Part shown: in pieces, positions 19,712 to 27,901 of the stretch
How positions within the stretch are numbered: the stretch's first letter is position 1
Layout of the letters: each line of letters begins with the position of its first letter
Program-made: the position numbers and the translations under genes
Assembly: GCF_001484965.1 (NCBI RefSeq)
Contig: NZ_KQ947393.1
Coordinates: forward strand, 76,234-140,233
Source of the DNA: Shouchella shacheensis
GTDB taxonomy: Bacteria > Bacillota > Bacilli > Bacillales > Bacillaceae_D
DNA length: 64,000 nucleotides
Direction: 5' to 3'
The notes under the pieces: generated by a model
The model's input: the letters and a program-made list of their open reading frames with translations, nothing else
Told to the model about the DNA's origin: nothing
Database searches by the model: none

Positions 19712-20638
19712 TTATTTTGAAAATGTGACTTGGAGCTTGATATCCTGTGCATGATCACCGAATTCACGGCCGAATAAGTTAATGCCTCCCTTATGTAACG
19801 CATCTTCCTTAATGCCAATTCGTATCGTTACATACTCGTTCACTCCTAAGCCGAGATCACCAACGTTGACACTTGACAAATACACATTGTCCACCATCAC
19901 CTTCTCCTTCGTCACCTCCCACGTTTTCAGCGTTCCATACTGTGTCATGGTATGCTCCGCCCAATACGTGGAGTTGAGCTTCCCCGGTCGATCGCCAAAA
20001 TCCCCCGGACTCATCCATGTCCCGATGTCCACACCGTTCATCCAGACTGTTATGTCAGAAGGCCAATTGTGGTCGTAATTCGGCGCTTCCGAACACAATT
20101 CCACAGACAAGCGCACCGCCTCCACCCGCTGGCCCTCTGACAAGGAAAGAGGGAACTTATACTCAAAGAACCCTTTCCTCGCCCAAATCAGTTGCGCTTC
20201 TGTACGTACCGGCTGATAAAAATGAACCGGTTCATCTTCTGGAATTAAGTGTCCTTTGGCACTAGCCATGCCACAGGTGGGCGAGGCTTGAAAATCAGTA
20301 AAATGTCCAATAGGCATCGTCATTTCAAAGACATCTGGCTTTTCTCGCTCCCTTTTCCCACCTGAGAGCGCAATATGGATATCATCGAAGTTCCGTGTAC
20401 ATACCTTCATCGTTCCCCGACTCGCTGGACGTAGTTCTGTAAGAATAAGCCCGGCCTCCTCGAGAATGTTGACATTCGAAGCGGCTGTCGAAACAGGGAT
20501 TGAAAGAAGGGAGGCCAAATGATGCACGCTATGCTTCTCCTCACTAAGCAATTGAATCATTTCTAAGCGAATCGTCGTCGAGAGCGCGTGCGTAACTTTC
20601 CGCAACTTTTCCATCTCTTTGATTGACAAATTGAGCAT
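19712..20638 (-). CDS. ArsR-type winged-helix regulator with C-terminal beta-rich domain (paralogue 2)
   Basis: A 308-residue paralogue of the protein at 397-1305. The winged helix (about 8-80) contains LSTTIRLEMIQLLSEEKHS and LLSIPVSTAASNVNILEEAG. The C-terminal domain shares the motifs PTCGMAS, FFEYKFPL, NWPSDITVWMNGVDIGTW, SPGDFGDRPGK and NLFGREFGDHAQDIKL. The C-terminal half resembles a ligand-binding beta-sandwich, which would make this a one-component sugar sensor; that is inference. It has its own sigma-A promoter and a terminator, and stands divergent to nothing, just upstream of the GH2/GH51/importer 2 genes. I chose the ATG at 20638, 8 nt from GGAG; two upstream GTG codons are in frame. 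Confidence 0.82.
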   Translation of the reverse strand: MLNLSIKEMEKLRKVTHALSTTIRLEMIQLLSEEKHSVHHLASLLSIPVSTAASNVNILEEAGLILTELRPASRGTMKVCTRNFDDIHIALSGGKREREKPDVFEMTMPIGHFTDFQASPTCGMASAKGHLIPEDEPVHFYQPVRTEAQLIWARKGFFEYKFPLSLSEGQRVEAVRLSVELCSEAPNYDHNWPSDITVWMNGVDIGTWMSPGDFGDRPGKLNSTYWAEHTMTQYGTLKTWEVTKEKVMVDNVYLSSVNVGDLGLGVNEYVTIRIGIKEDALHKGGINLFGREFGDHAQDIKLQVTFSK

Positions 20639-20683
20639 CTCCACCACTCCATGCTGCTTGATAGCGCAATCATACGTTATTTT

Positions 20684-20712
20684 CTTATATTAAGCAATTT
20701 TTTTGTTTCAAT
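20684..20712 (-). promoter_or_regulatory. sigma-A promoter of the regulator gene
   Basis: On the minus strand TTGAAA (20712-20707), 17 nt, then TATAAG (20689-20684) lie 46 nt ahead of the start codon. Spacing is ideal and both hexamers are close to consensus. Confidence 0.6.
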
Positions 20713-20748
20713 AGAAAGCCCTGCCTCTCAGTGCCCAGCTTACACACA

Positions 20749-20780
20749 AAAAGGCTTGGCAACGGAAGAGACTAGCCTTG
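20749..20780 (-). terminator. intrinsic terminator after the GH154-like gene
   Basis: Minus-strand AAGGCT and AGCCTT pair, followed by a T-run. A second stem (AGCCTTG/CAAGGCT at about 20775-20803) overlaps it and could extend the structure. Confidence 0.6.
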
Positions 20781-20874
20781 CGCTAGCGAAAACTGGCAAG
20801 GCTGTACCATTTTATTCTCTCCGATAACCAAACTATATCATTATAATCTGGGGTCTATTTGTCACCTTTATCCA

Positions 20875-22029
20875 TTAATTCACACTACGATCAATCGGGA
20901 ATGCCTCACCCGACCATGCTTTAAGCGCTGTCCATTTTCTAAAAGGATGGCTCCAAAATGGGCTTTCCTCCGATAATCCAAGTGGCAAAAAGGCCGTACT
21001 ACACAAATAGAGACTCCCTGTTGAGATATACCCTTCTCCAATATCTCCCTGAGCTCCAGCAAAACCAATCGTTAACCAACCCTCCTTATCAAACGTGCCT
21101 TCTGCTTCTAATGATTTTTGAATGATGGCCGTTAATGCCCCTCTTACTTGGCCAGGTTGGACTGTCTCAGGGAGCTGTTCACGTAACGCCATTTGCGCTA
21201 GTACTTGAAAAGCGCCACACCGGTACGCAAGCGAACGCCCCATTGGTGGAAAGGTACCTTCCGGTGAGATCAGGCGTTCTTGGATGCCCGCATAGCGCTT
21301 AGCTCTGGTAGTGATTCTATCTTTCATCTGCTCCCATTCTCGATACTTAAATCCAACATGCTCAATCACATCGACAAGCATTGGCTGAATGACAAAGCTA
21401 TTGTAATAGTCAAAACGATGGTGAGGGCCATCCCCATACACCCCATCCCCAAGGTACCATTGTTCATGCTGTTTTAAGGCATAGTCAATGCGCATTGGAT
21501 CCCAATCTGTTTCACCCATTTTTAGTAAGGCCGCTTCAATCATCGCTGAAAAAAGCAACCAATTTGAAAAGTAAGGCTTTCGCGTGCGAGTTTGTTTTAA
21601 TGCCGAAATTACCTGCTGCTTGACTCGGTCTTCCAGCTTCCCCCAAAGTTCGGTTGGCGCCCGCAGGATCGCTTGTGCCAAAAAAGCGGCATCCACAATC
21701 GGTTGAAAACCTTCACTGAAATTCATAAAGTCAGAGGACTCAGGATGGGTTCCTGCATCCATCGCCTCCCTTGCTAGCAAGCCGTATTGCCTGCGCAGTT
21801 GTTCTTCTTTCTCATCACTTGCCTCTGCCTCAAGCCAAGGGGCCATACCTACGAGCAGTCGTGCCATTGCCTCTAAATGCGTGTATTCCACCCGTCCTGC
21901 TCTTGCCTCAATCGGCATCACATGTTTCAATTGTCTCTCACTTAAGGATTGCAACACCGGTTTTGCAAGTTTGTTCAGCAAATGAATCCATGCTGCTCTG
22001 TCTTGTTTCCCATTCATACATGTATCCAT
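20875..22029 (-). CDS. DUF2264 (GH154-like) enzyme
   Basis: A 384-residue soluble protein with the DUF2264 fold, an (alpha/alpha) barrel. Recognisable blocks are EYTHLEAMARLLVG (50-63), YFSNWLLFSAMIEA (about 154-167), YGDGPHHRFDYYNSFV (195-210) and FPPMGRSLAYRCGAF (258-272). The family includes the GH154 exo-beta-D-glucuronidases described for arabinogalactan and pectin side-chain breakdown. This member could therefore remove glucuronic or a related uronic acid from imported oligosaccharides, but the exact substrate is inferred. It is the last gene of the importer 3 operon, 168 nt after the binding-protein gene, behind a stem-loop. No signal peptide. Confidence 0.75.
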   Translation of the reverse strand: MDTCMNGKQDRAAWIHLLNKLAKPVLQSLSERQLKHVMPIEARAGRVEYTHLEAMARLLVGMAPWLEAEASDEKEEQLRRQYGLLAREAMDAGTHPESSDFMNFSEGFQPIVDAAFLAQAILRAPTELWGKLEDRVKQQVISALKQTRTRKPYFSNWLLFSAMIEAALLKMGETDWDPMRIDYALKQHEQWYLGDGVYGDGPHHRFDYYNSFVIQPMLVDVIEHVGFKYREWEQMKDRITTRAKRYAGIQERLISPEGTFPPMGRSLAYRCGAFQVLAQMALREQLPETVQPGQVRGALTAIIQKSLEAEGTFDKEGWLTIGFAGAQGDIGEGYISTGSLYLCSTAFLPLGLSEESPFWSHPFRKWTALKAWSGEAFPIDRSVN

Positions 22030-22050
22030 CGACTCCTCCTCTCGTTCTCA

Positions 22051-22084
22051 AGCCGATGCTTCCTACATAAAGAAAACATCGGCT
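22051..22084 (-). other. stem-loop between importer 3 and the GH154-like gene
   Basis: AGCCGATG and CATCGGCT pair around an 18-nt loop directly upstream of the GAGGAGGAG ribosome site. There is no T-run, so it more likely tunes mRNA stability or relative expression than ends transcription. Confidence 0.5.
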
Positions 22085-22197
22085 ACTCCCTACGGCCTGG
22101 ATCCAGCCGTGTTAGCTTCAGTTGTTTTTGTGTTAGGTGAGGTTGCGAGTCTTTTGATAGGGGTAGCACTATCAGTACAACACGTAACAACTTTTCC

Positions 22198-23526
22198 CTA
22201 ACGTCCTTCAATCCATTCCGTACTTTCCTGCTGCGCCTCTTGTAAAGCTTGCTCCGGCGCAACATTTCCTGTTAACGCTCCCTCAATTTTGGACTGTAAA
22301 ATGTATCGTGGTTGTGATGAAGCCCATGGATAACGAGGAGTAGCAGTACTCATCGCTTCAAGAAGAGGAATCATTAGCTCCGTATCTTGAATACTTTGCC
22401 ACTGGTTTGCTTCTTCCACCACCGGTGTCACTCCCCACTCTTCCCATAAATATTGTTGGGCAAATTCAGAGGAGCTGAATTTAAGAAACTCCCATGCTAA
22501 CTCTTTATTATCACTATTTTCTGCAATGGCAATAGGACTTCCGGAGAACATGCCACCTATTCCTTCGTTATCTTTGAAATTTTGCACAACTGGAAATCGG
22601 TCTTCTAACCCTTGAGCATAAATAGGCTTTATATTTCCATTCCCTTGATTGAGAGCAATGGCTATATTGTTGCTCGGGGTCATCCACCTTTCATCTCCTT
22701 GACCATTGATATAGCTTCTTGGCATATAGGCAGTTAATTCATTCAAAATCTCAAGTGCTTCAATCATTTCCGGGGAATCAAATTCCAACTCCATTTCATC
22801 CCAATGGGTTCCCTCCCCCCACTGGCCATCAAGTCCTTCCATCATATTTATTAATGTAAACACGGTGTCATTTGTACCAGTTGCATAAATCCCGTAATTT
22901 TCTTCACCCGTGACAGGGTTTTCTCCGGTCATTTGTTTTGCTTTCTCAACCACCTCTTCTATACTCGGATAGTCAGATAACGGTTCAACCCCCCATTGTT
23001 CAAAAATTTTCTTATCATATTGAATAAACCGTGCATCTCCAAGTAGAGGAAGCGAATAAATCTCTTGTTGGTCATCTTCAGGTCCGTAAGTCATCCACCC
23101 CTCTACCAAATTGTCTGTGTAGACATCTAGGTCGAAGTCATCTTCCTCAATATACTCCTGTAGAGGTTCAACTAGCCCTTGTGCCGCAAAATCAGTTACT
23201 CCCGGCATTTGATAAACATCTGCCTCGCTCCCTGCAATCATTGCCTGTGTATTTGCAACATAGTTACTCCATGGCATCACTACGAATTCGACTGTCACAC
23301 CTGGGTTCTGATTTTCAAACTCCTCCTTCAGTGCATGAAGCCCTTGAGACACTTCACCCGTAATCGGATCCGTTGTATCTTGCATCTGAAAATCTCCAAT
23401 AAGGGCTACAGTCAAATCACTTTCCTCCGAAGCCTCTTCTGTACTGGCTTCTTCAGGTCCGCAGGCTGCAAGAAGTCCAATGGCTAAAGAAGACATAAGC
23501 ATCACCGTTAGATTTTTCTTCATCAC
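22198..23526 (-). CDS. carbohydrate ABC importer 3, substrate-binding lipoprotein
   Basis: A 442-residue family 1 solute-binding lipoprotein with lipobox LLAAC (Cys22) and an acidic mature chain. Unlike the other four systems here, the binding protein is encoded after the two permeases. The start may be GTG at 23526 (7 nt from AAGGAGG) or the adjoining ATG. The linked GH154-like enzyme suggests a uronic-acid-bearing oligosaccharide as the cargo, which is inference from context. Confidence 0.9.
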   Translation of the reverse strand: MMKKNLTVMLMSSLAIGLLAACGPEEASTEEASEESDLTVALIGDFQMQDTTDPITGEVSQGLHALKEEFENQNPGVTVEFVVMPWSNYVANTQAMIAGSEADVYQMPGVTDFAAQGLVEPLQEYIEEDDFDLDVYTDNLVEGWMTYGPEDDQQEIYSLPLLGDARFIQYDKKIFEQWGVEPLSDYPSIEEVVEKAKQMTGENPVTGEENYGIYATGTNDTVFTLINMMEGLDGQWGEGTHWDEMELEFDSPEMIEALEILNELTAYMPRSYINGQGDERWMTPSNNIAIALNQGNGNIKPIYAQGLEDRFPVVQNFKDNEGIGGMFSGSPIAIAENSDNKELAWEFLKFSSSEFAQQYLWEEWGVTPVVEEANQWQSIQDTELMIPLLEAMSTATPRYPWASSQPRYILQSKIEGALTGNVAPEQALQEAQQESTEWIEGR

Positions 23527-23544
23527 GATTCTACCTCCTTGGCA

Positions 23545-24393
23545 CTACTCTTTTAATCCGCTTAAGGCAATGCTCTGAATGATGTATCGTTGCAAAAACA
23601 CGAAAACAATAATAATTGGCAAGACACTCATCGTAGCAAGTGCCATTGTCATCCCTGCAAGCGCCGTTCCATTCTCAAGAGAAAAGCTCGCCAGGAAGAG
23701 TGGAATGGTGTGCAGGTGTTCAGAATTTAACACAACAAGCGGCCAGACGAATTCATTCCAATTGCTCATGAACGATAAAATCACAAGCGTCGCTGTAATC
23801 GGTCCAGCGAGTGGCAGGTACACTTGGAAGAACGTTCGAAATTCGCTGGCACCATCAATTTGAGCCGCTTCTCTTAAGCTATCTGGAAGCTGATCAAAAA
23901 ACTGTTTCGAAAGGAATATGCCGAAGCCATAAAGAATGGAAGGCAAGATCACTGGCCATAGTGTATTTAACAACCCGCTTGCATTAAACATTTGATAAAG
24001 AGGAATTAAACGTGCTTCAACAGGAATCATCATCGTGGCAAGCACCAGTAGGAAAACAATCTTCTTCCCCTTAAACTGTCCTTTTGAAAATGCATATCCA
24101 CCTAGAAGAGCCCCAGAGACATGTAAAAATACAGAGGAGACTGTCACGATCGAAGAGTTTAAATACGCTCTGAAAATACGCCCATTTTCAAACGCCAGTT
24201 TGTAGTTGAAAATCGATGACTGATCCGGTATTAAGCTGGGCGGAAATGGAACTTGTATATTTGCCAACCGATCAAAGCTGACCGTAACCATCCAGATAAA
24301 AGGCGCTACCACAATCAGCCCCGCAAAAGTCAAGAACGCGAATATAAGGACCTGCGTTGCCTTTTGTTTCTTCTTGTGATTGTCAATCATCAT
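23545..24393 (-). CDS. carbohydrate ABC importer 3, permease (MalG/AraQ type)
   Basis: A 282-residue six-helix permease. The EAA loop is EAAQIDGASEFRTFFQ with VYLPLAGP after it. ATG at 24393 has TGGAGGTG upstream. It is flanked by the MalF-type permease (14 nt before) and the binding protein (18 nt after). Confidence 0.92.
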   Translation of the reverse strand: MMIDNHKKKQKATQVLIFAFLTFAGLIVVAPFIWMVTVSFDRLANIQVPFPPSLIPDQSSIFNYKLAFENGRIFRAYLNSSIVTVSSVFLHVSGALLGGYAFSKGQFKGKKIVFLLVLATMMIPVEARLIPLYQMFNASGLLNTLWPVILPSILYGFGIFLSKQFFDQLPDSLREAAQIDGASEFRTFFQVYLPLAGPITATLVILSFMSNWNEFVWPLVVLNSEHLHTIPLFLASFSLENGTALAGMTMALATMSVLPIIIVFVFLQRYIIQSIALSGLKE

Positions 24394-24407
24394 CTGTTCA
24401 CCTCCAT

Positions 24408-25343
24408 TTATATTTTCAAGCGCGTGAGTTTTATATTGAGCATTGTAAACAAAAGAATAATAATGAACAGGAGAACGGTCGCCGTAGAAGCAATTCCAAA
24501 TTCAAACCCACCAAATCCTCGTTCGTAAATAAAGGCCACCATTGTCTGCAAGGAACGGTTCGGACTTCCGCTAGGACCCCCAAGGACAAACACTTCGTTG
24601 AAGCGCTGCAAACCTCCGATCCAGCCCATAATGAACAAGAAAGCAAAGGTCCCGCTCATATTCGGAATCGTAATGTGAAACCATTGCTGCAAGTTGCTCG
24701 CTCCGTCAATCTCTGACGCTTCATATAACTCAGGTGAAATAGCCTGCAAATTGGCTAAACAGATAATAATCACAAATCCAATCCAGTGCCAGACCGTAAG
24801 CAGGATAACACCCCATTTAGATGTATCCGGATCAGACAGCCAAGGGGAGGTTGGAAGACCTATGGATGTAAGCACATGATTTAATAACCCAACTTCCGGC
24901 TGCAATACAAACATAAAAATCATTGCGGCAGCTACAATGGACGTTACGTTCGGCAAGAAAAAAAGTACTTTAAATAAACTCTGACACCGTTTTATGCGAT
25001 TAATCAGACTAGCCAGGACAAAGCCTAGTGGAATAGCAATGAGAAGTTGGAAAAAGCCAATATAGAAAGTGTTATAAACCGAGTTCCAAAAAGCTCCTGA
25101 GCCAATCACTCGCTCATAATTTTGCAACCCTGCCCACGTCTCGATCGTCCCGTTGGAGTTATAGAAACTCAAACGAAACGACTCAAAAACCGGGTAGGCA
25201 ATAAACAATAGAATCCCTAGTAAGGTCGGAAGCAAAAACAAATACCAGGTGAAGGTCGATTTGATCTGTTTGTTTTTCCGAGTTTGTACTGTCGGTGACG
25301 GTTGGACGGGTGTCTCGGTGTTGCCCTTATTTGAGCCTAGCAT
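24408..25343 (-). CDS. carbohydrate ABC importer 3, permease (MalF/AraP type)
   Basis: A 311-residue permease with a 35-residue hydrophilic tail and six helices; the EAA loop is EASEIDGASNLQQWF followed by TIPNMSG. I chose ATG at 25343 (MLGSN) because GGGAGG stands 7 nt upstream. Longer readings to 25418 run through the cre site and have poorer ribosome sites. It is the first gene of the importer 3 operon. Confidence 0.9.
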   Translation of the reverse strand: MLGSNKGNTETPVQPSPTVQTRKNKQIKSTFTWYLFLLPTLLGILLFIAYPVFESFRLSFYNSNGTIETWAGLQNYERVIGSGAFWNSVYNTFYIGFFQLLIAIPLGFVLASLINRIKRCQSLFKVLFFLPNVTSIVAAAMIFMFVLQPEVGLLNHVLTSIGLPTSPWLSDPDTSKWGVILLTVWHWIGFVIIICLANLQAISPELYEASEIDGASNLQQWFHITIPNMSGTFAFLFIMGWIGGLQRFNEVFVLGGPSGSPNRSLQTMVAFIYERGFGGFEFGIASTATVLLFIIILLFTMLNIKLTRLKI

Positions 25344-25363
25344 GGTTTCGCCTCCCATTTTAA

Positions 25364-25378
25364 TGATTGCGCTTACAT
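25364..25378. promoter_or_regulatory. cre site (CcpA) upstream of importer 3
   Basis: Minus-strand ATGTAAGCGCAATCA fits WTGNAANCGNWNNCW throughout, just 20 nt before the start codon, so bound CcpA would act as a roadblock. Confidence 0.75.
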
Positions 25379-25623
25379 ATTTGCGCACGAACCTCCTTTC
25401 TAGGCCAAGTTCCAACATTTAAATGGCATTGTGCTAGTTTAAGTGTAAGCAGCTGAACTTCTATCGTCTTCCATCTCATTGCGCAAACCTAGCTATCATT
25501 TATACCTCATTGTGATGATAGCTGCCGACAGGCGATGCTGATGCGTTGCCTACCTCGCTTTGACAATCTAATCGAAAGTCAGCAACCATCCAGCCTGACC
25601 ATCTTCTATACTTCATTCACTAG

Positions 25624-26622
25624 CTATGCCTGAATTTGAAATTTCTCTCTCGTCACTTGCCATTTCAAGGGCTCTCCTTCTACATAACGATAAAATTCCT
25701 CCAGCATATAAGCTCCCATCCGTCCGCACTCACGTTCTTCACTTCCTGCAAGGTGAGGCGTAAGAATGACATTCGAAAATGAGAATATGTCCGCTCCCTC
25801 TTCTGGAGGTTCCGGGTCGGTGACATCCAAAATCGCCGTCACATCCTTGCGCTCTCTAAGGACTTCTAGCATTTCTTCTTCTCTCACAATCCGACCTCTA
25901 GACGTATTAATAAAACTCGCATTTCTTTTCATCTTTTGAAAATGCGTTCCTGTAATCATTCCTTCTGTTTCAGCTAGCCAAGGCGCGTGAAGAGAAACGA
26001 TGTCTGCTCTTTCGAAAATCTCTTCCAATGAAACCAGGGTGACATTTAAGTCTTTCTCGTCTCGTTTCTGAGCAAATGGATCATAAGCAATAACGTTTAC
26101 GTCAAACATTTTTAATAGTTCACACACGCGCCGGCCAACTGTACTTAGCGAAATGATCCCAACCGTGGTCCCAAAAGCACCGCTAATATCTTGCAGCGGC
26201 TTGGAAGGGTAGACCTTTTTCTCCTTGATCTCATGAACGTATTTCCAGCCATTCTTAAGCGAAAATAGGATTTGCGAAAGTGTATACTCGGCTACCGGTA
26301 TGGCATTCGCTGCGTAGGCACTCGTAAATGTAATCCCCCGTTCCCACGCCGCTTCTGTCGCAATAGTTTTAAGTGAACCCGCTGCATAAAAAACGGCTTT
26401 CAAATGAGGCGCTGTTTCTAGGAGGCTCTGATCGATCTTCGGCCCGCCCCACCCTGAAAATATCACTTCTACTTCTTGCAAGATCGATACATTCTCCTGT
26501 AATTCCTCATTTGACATCGGCGGCGCGACCAAATTAGAATGTTGATATAGATACTCTCTGACATCGTCGGTGTACACCAATGGAAACGATCCCTGATTCA
26601 TGACAAATACACTCTTGATCAC
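25624..26622 (-). CDS. D-isomer-specific 2-hydroxyacid dehydrogenase family protein
   Basis: A 332-residue NAD(P)-dependent 2-hydroxyacid dehydrogenase. A substrate-binding domain flanks a Rossmann fold with GTTVGIISLSTVGRRV. Catalytic elements are visible: Arg in NTSRGRIV, Glu in the DPEPPEEG region and His in LTPHLAGSE. It interconverts a 2-hydroxy and a 2-keto acid; the natural substrate is unknown, perhaps an aldonate-derived keto acid. I prefer the GTG at 26622 (MIKSVFV), 7 nt from AAAGGGG; a TTG overlapping the previous stop is also possible. It forms a two-gene operon with the isomerase upstream. Confidence 0.82.
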   Translation of the reverse strand: MIKSVFVMNQGSFPLVYTDDVREYLYQHSNLVAPPMSNEELQENVSILQEVEVIFSGWGGPKIDQSLLETAPHLKAVFYAAGSLKTIATEAAWERGITFTSAYAANAIPVAEYTLSQILFSLKNGWKYVHEIKEKKVYPSKPLQDISGAFGTTVGIISLSTVGRRVCELLKMFDVNVIAYDPFAQKRDEKDLNVTLVSLEEIFERADIVSLHAPWLAETEGMITGTHFQKMKRNASFINTSRGRIVREEEMLEVLRERKDVTAILDVTDPEPPEEGADIFSFSNVILTPHLAGSEERECGRMGAYMLEEFYRYVEGEPLKWQVTREKFQIQA

Positions 26623-26642
26623 CTTACTGCCCCTTTCGTCTC

Positions 26643-27503
26643 TCAAGAAACCGCTTCCACTAAATGGCGCATGTATTCGATGTTTCTTTGCAGCGCTTCA
26701 TCGGTCAGATAAGTGCCGCTAAAATCTTCAAACCCAAGATAGCCATCATAGCCCACCGCTTGCAAATCAGCAATGAATTGTCGCCAATCGACGATACCGG
26801 CATGGACAGGAGACCAACTTGGCTCCCAAAGTTCCGTTCCGTCTTCTATTGTCTTTTCTTTTTGCCAGATGCCGTTCTTTATATGAATATGTGCCAAGTA
26901 AGGACCCAATAGTTCCATTCCCATTCGGTAGTTCTCAAACCCTTCATGCACCATATTGCCAGGGTCGAAAATAACTCCGATATGATTCGGGTCGCATGAT
27001 TCCACCGCGCGATACGTAAGCCCCACACTCGGGATGATCGTCTTATGATGCGTTTCAACCAACCCTTTTACACCGTACGCTCTGGCTAATTCTTGGACCT
27101 CCTTTAAATACTCAATCATACCCTCAAATAATACATTGTAAGAGACCGAGCGATCATAAGAGGGAAAGGCAAGACGGATGTGCGAAGCTCCCATTTCCTT
27201 TGCAATTTTCATCATTTGTTCTGTGCCTTGAAGGTCTCCAATGGTTAAATACGGATTGATGCTGAGCGTTTCTACCCCGTGTCGTTCCGTCATTTTCTGA
27301 AGACCTTCTCGCTGTTCTTTTGAATCGTTTGGATCAATCGTACACAGATTGTTTCCCCAAAAAGAAGGTTGTTCTTTTTGAAGTTCCGAAGAGGTTTCCT
27401 TGCATCTCCACTCGACTCCGTCATACCCGTACGCTTTCAATTTGGGAATCAATTCTTCCGGCGTTAAATCCGGAGTCATCACGGTAAATACGGAAAATTT
27501 CAT
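26643..27503 (-). CDS. sugar phosphate isomerase/epimerase family protein (TIM barrel)
   Basis: A 286-residue xylose-isomerase-like TIM barrel (AP endonuclease 2 superfamily). Likely metal ligands lie in LVETHHKT, IFDPGNMVHEG, AHIHIKNG and LGFEDF. Such enzymes isomerise or epimerise sugars, keto sugars or inosose-like compounds with a divalent metal. ATG at 27503 follows AAAGGGTG. The gene starts a two-gene operon whose upstream region carries the 29-bp box shared with the operon at 37195-38367. A broken copy of its C-terminal end lies at 33658-33765. Confidence 0.82.
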   Translation of the reverse strand: MKFSVFTVMTPDLTPEELIPKLKAYGYDGVEWRCKETSSELQKEQPSFWGNNLCTIDPNDSKEQREGLQKMTERHGVETLSINPYLTIGDLQGTEQMMKIAKEMGASHIRLAFPSYDRSVSYNVLFEGMIEYLKEVQELARAYGVKGLVETHHKTIIPSVGLTYRAVESCDPNHIGVIFDPGNMVHEGFENYRMGMELLGPYLAHIHIKNGIWQKEKTIEDGTELWEPSWSPVHAGIVDWRQFIADLQAVGYDGYLGFEDFSGTYLTDEALQRNIEYMRHLVEAVS

Positions 27504-27576
27504 TAGAGCATCACCCTTTCCTTTTTTAAAGTACAAACGTCATCTATTGATCCAAGGTTTTAGACAGGATAGTTTT

Positions 27577-27631
27577 ATTATAATGAAAACACCACCAAAA
27601 AATCTTACTAATCCTTGCATTCAACTCTCAA
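27577..27631 (-). promoter_or_regulatory. promoter with 29-bp activator-box, copy 1
   Basis: On the minus strand a 29-bp box (27631-27603) is followed after 20 nt by TATAAT (27582-27577). The box core, on the plus strand, is TCCTTGCATTC with flanks TCTTAC and CTCTCAA. There is no -35 hexamer; the box covers that place, as expected for an AraC-type activator. The same box, at the same distance from a -10, precedes the operon at 38367. Confidence 0.65.
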
Positions 27632-27830
27632 TTTCGGAAATAAATTCAGAAAAGAAAGCAAAATTCGGACTCGTCTTAACCTCCAAATAAAGAGTTTTCC
27701 TGTTTTTACAAATGAATGGAAAATCTCCCAACCCTTAGATTATGATGATACTGAGGTTGGATACGGGTCATTTTTCAAAACAGAATTGGCATGCGAGATT
27801 AAGCAATTAATAAACGCCCACATTTTCTAA
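27632..27830 (+). other. possible fossil C-terminus of an unknown gene
   Basis: The plus strand reads NEWKISQPLDYDDTEVGY and continues as a plausible protein tail for 20 more residues to a stop at 27830, but has no credible start or ribosome site. It may be the remnant of a lost gene or chance. The 27504-27901 interval otherwise holds only the promoter box above and a terminator. Confidence 0.25.
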
Positions 27831-27841
27831 TTCTATAAATA

Positions 27842-27870
27842 AAGAGGCCAGAAACATATGCCTGACCTCC
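27842..27870 (-). terminator. terminator after the sugar symporter
   Basis: Minus-strand GAGGTCAG and CTGGCCTC pair around a short loop, followed by TTTATTT, 32 nt after the symporter stop. Confidence 0.65.
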
Positions 27871-27901
27871 ATGAAAACGATTCCTGTGTACTTATCGACC
27901 C

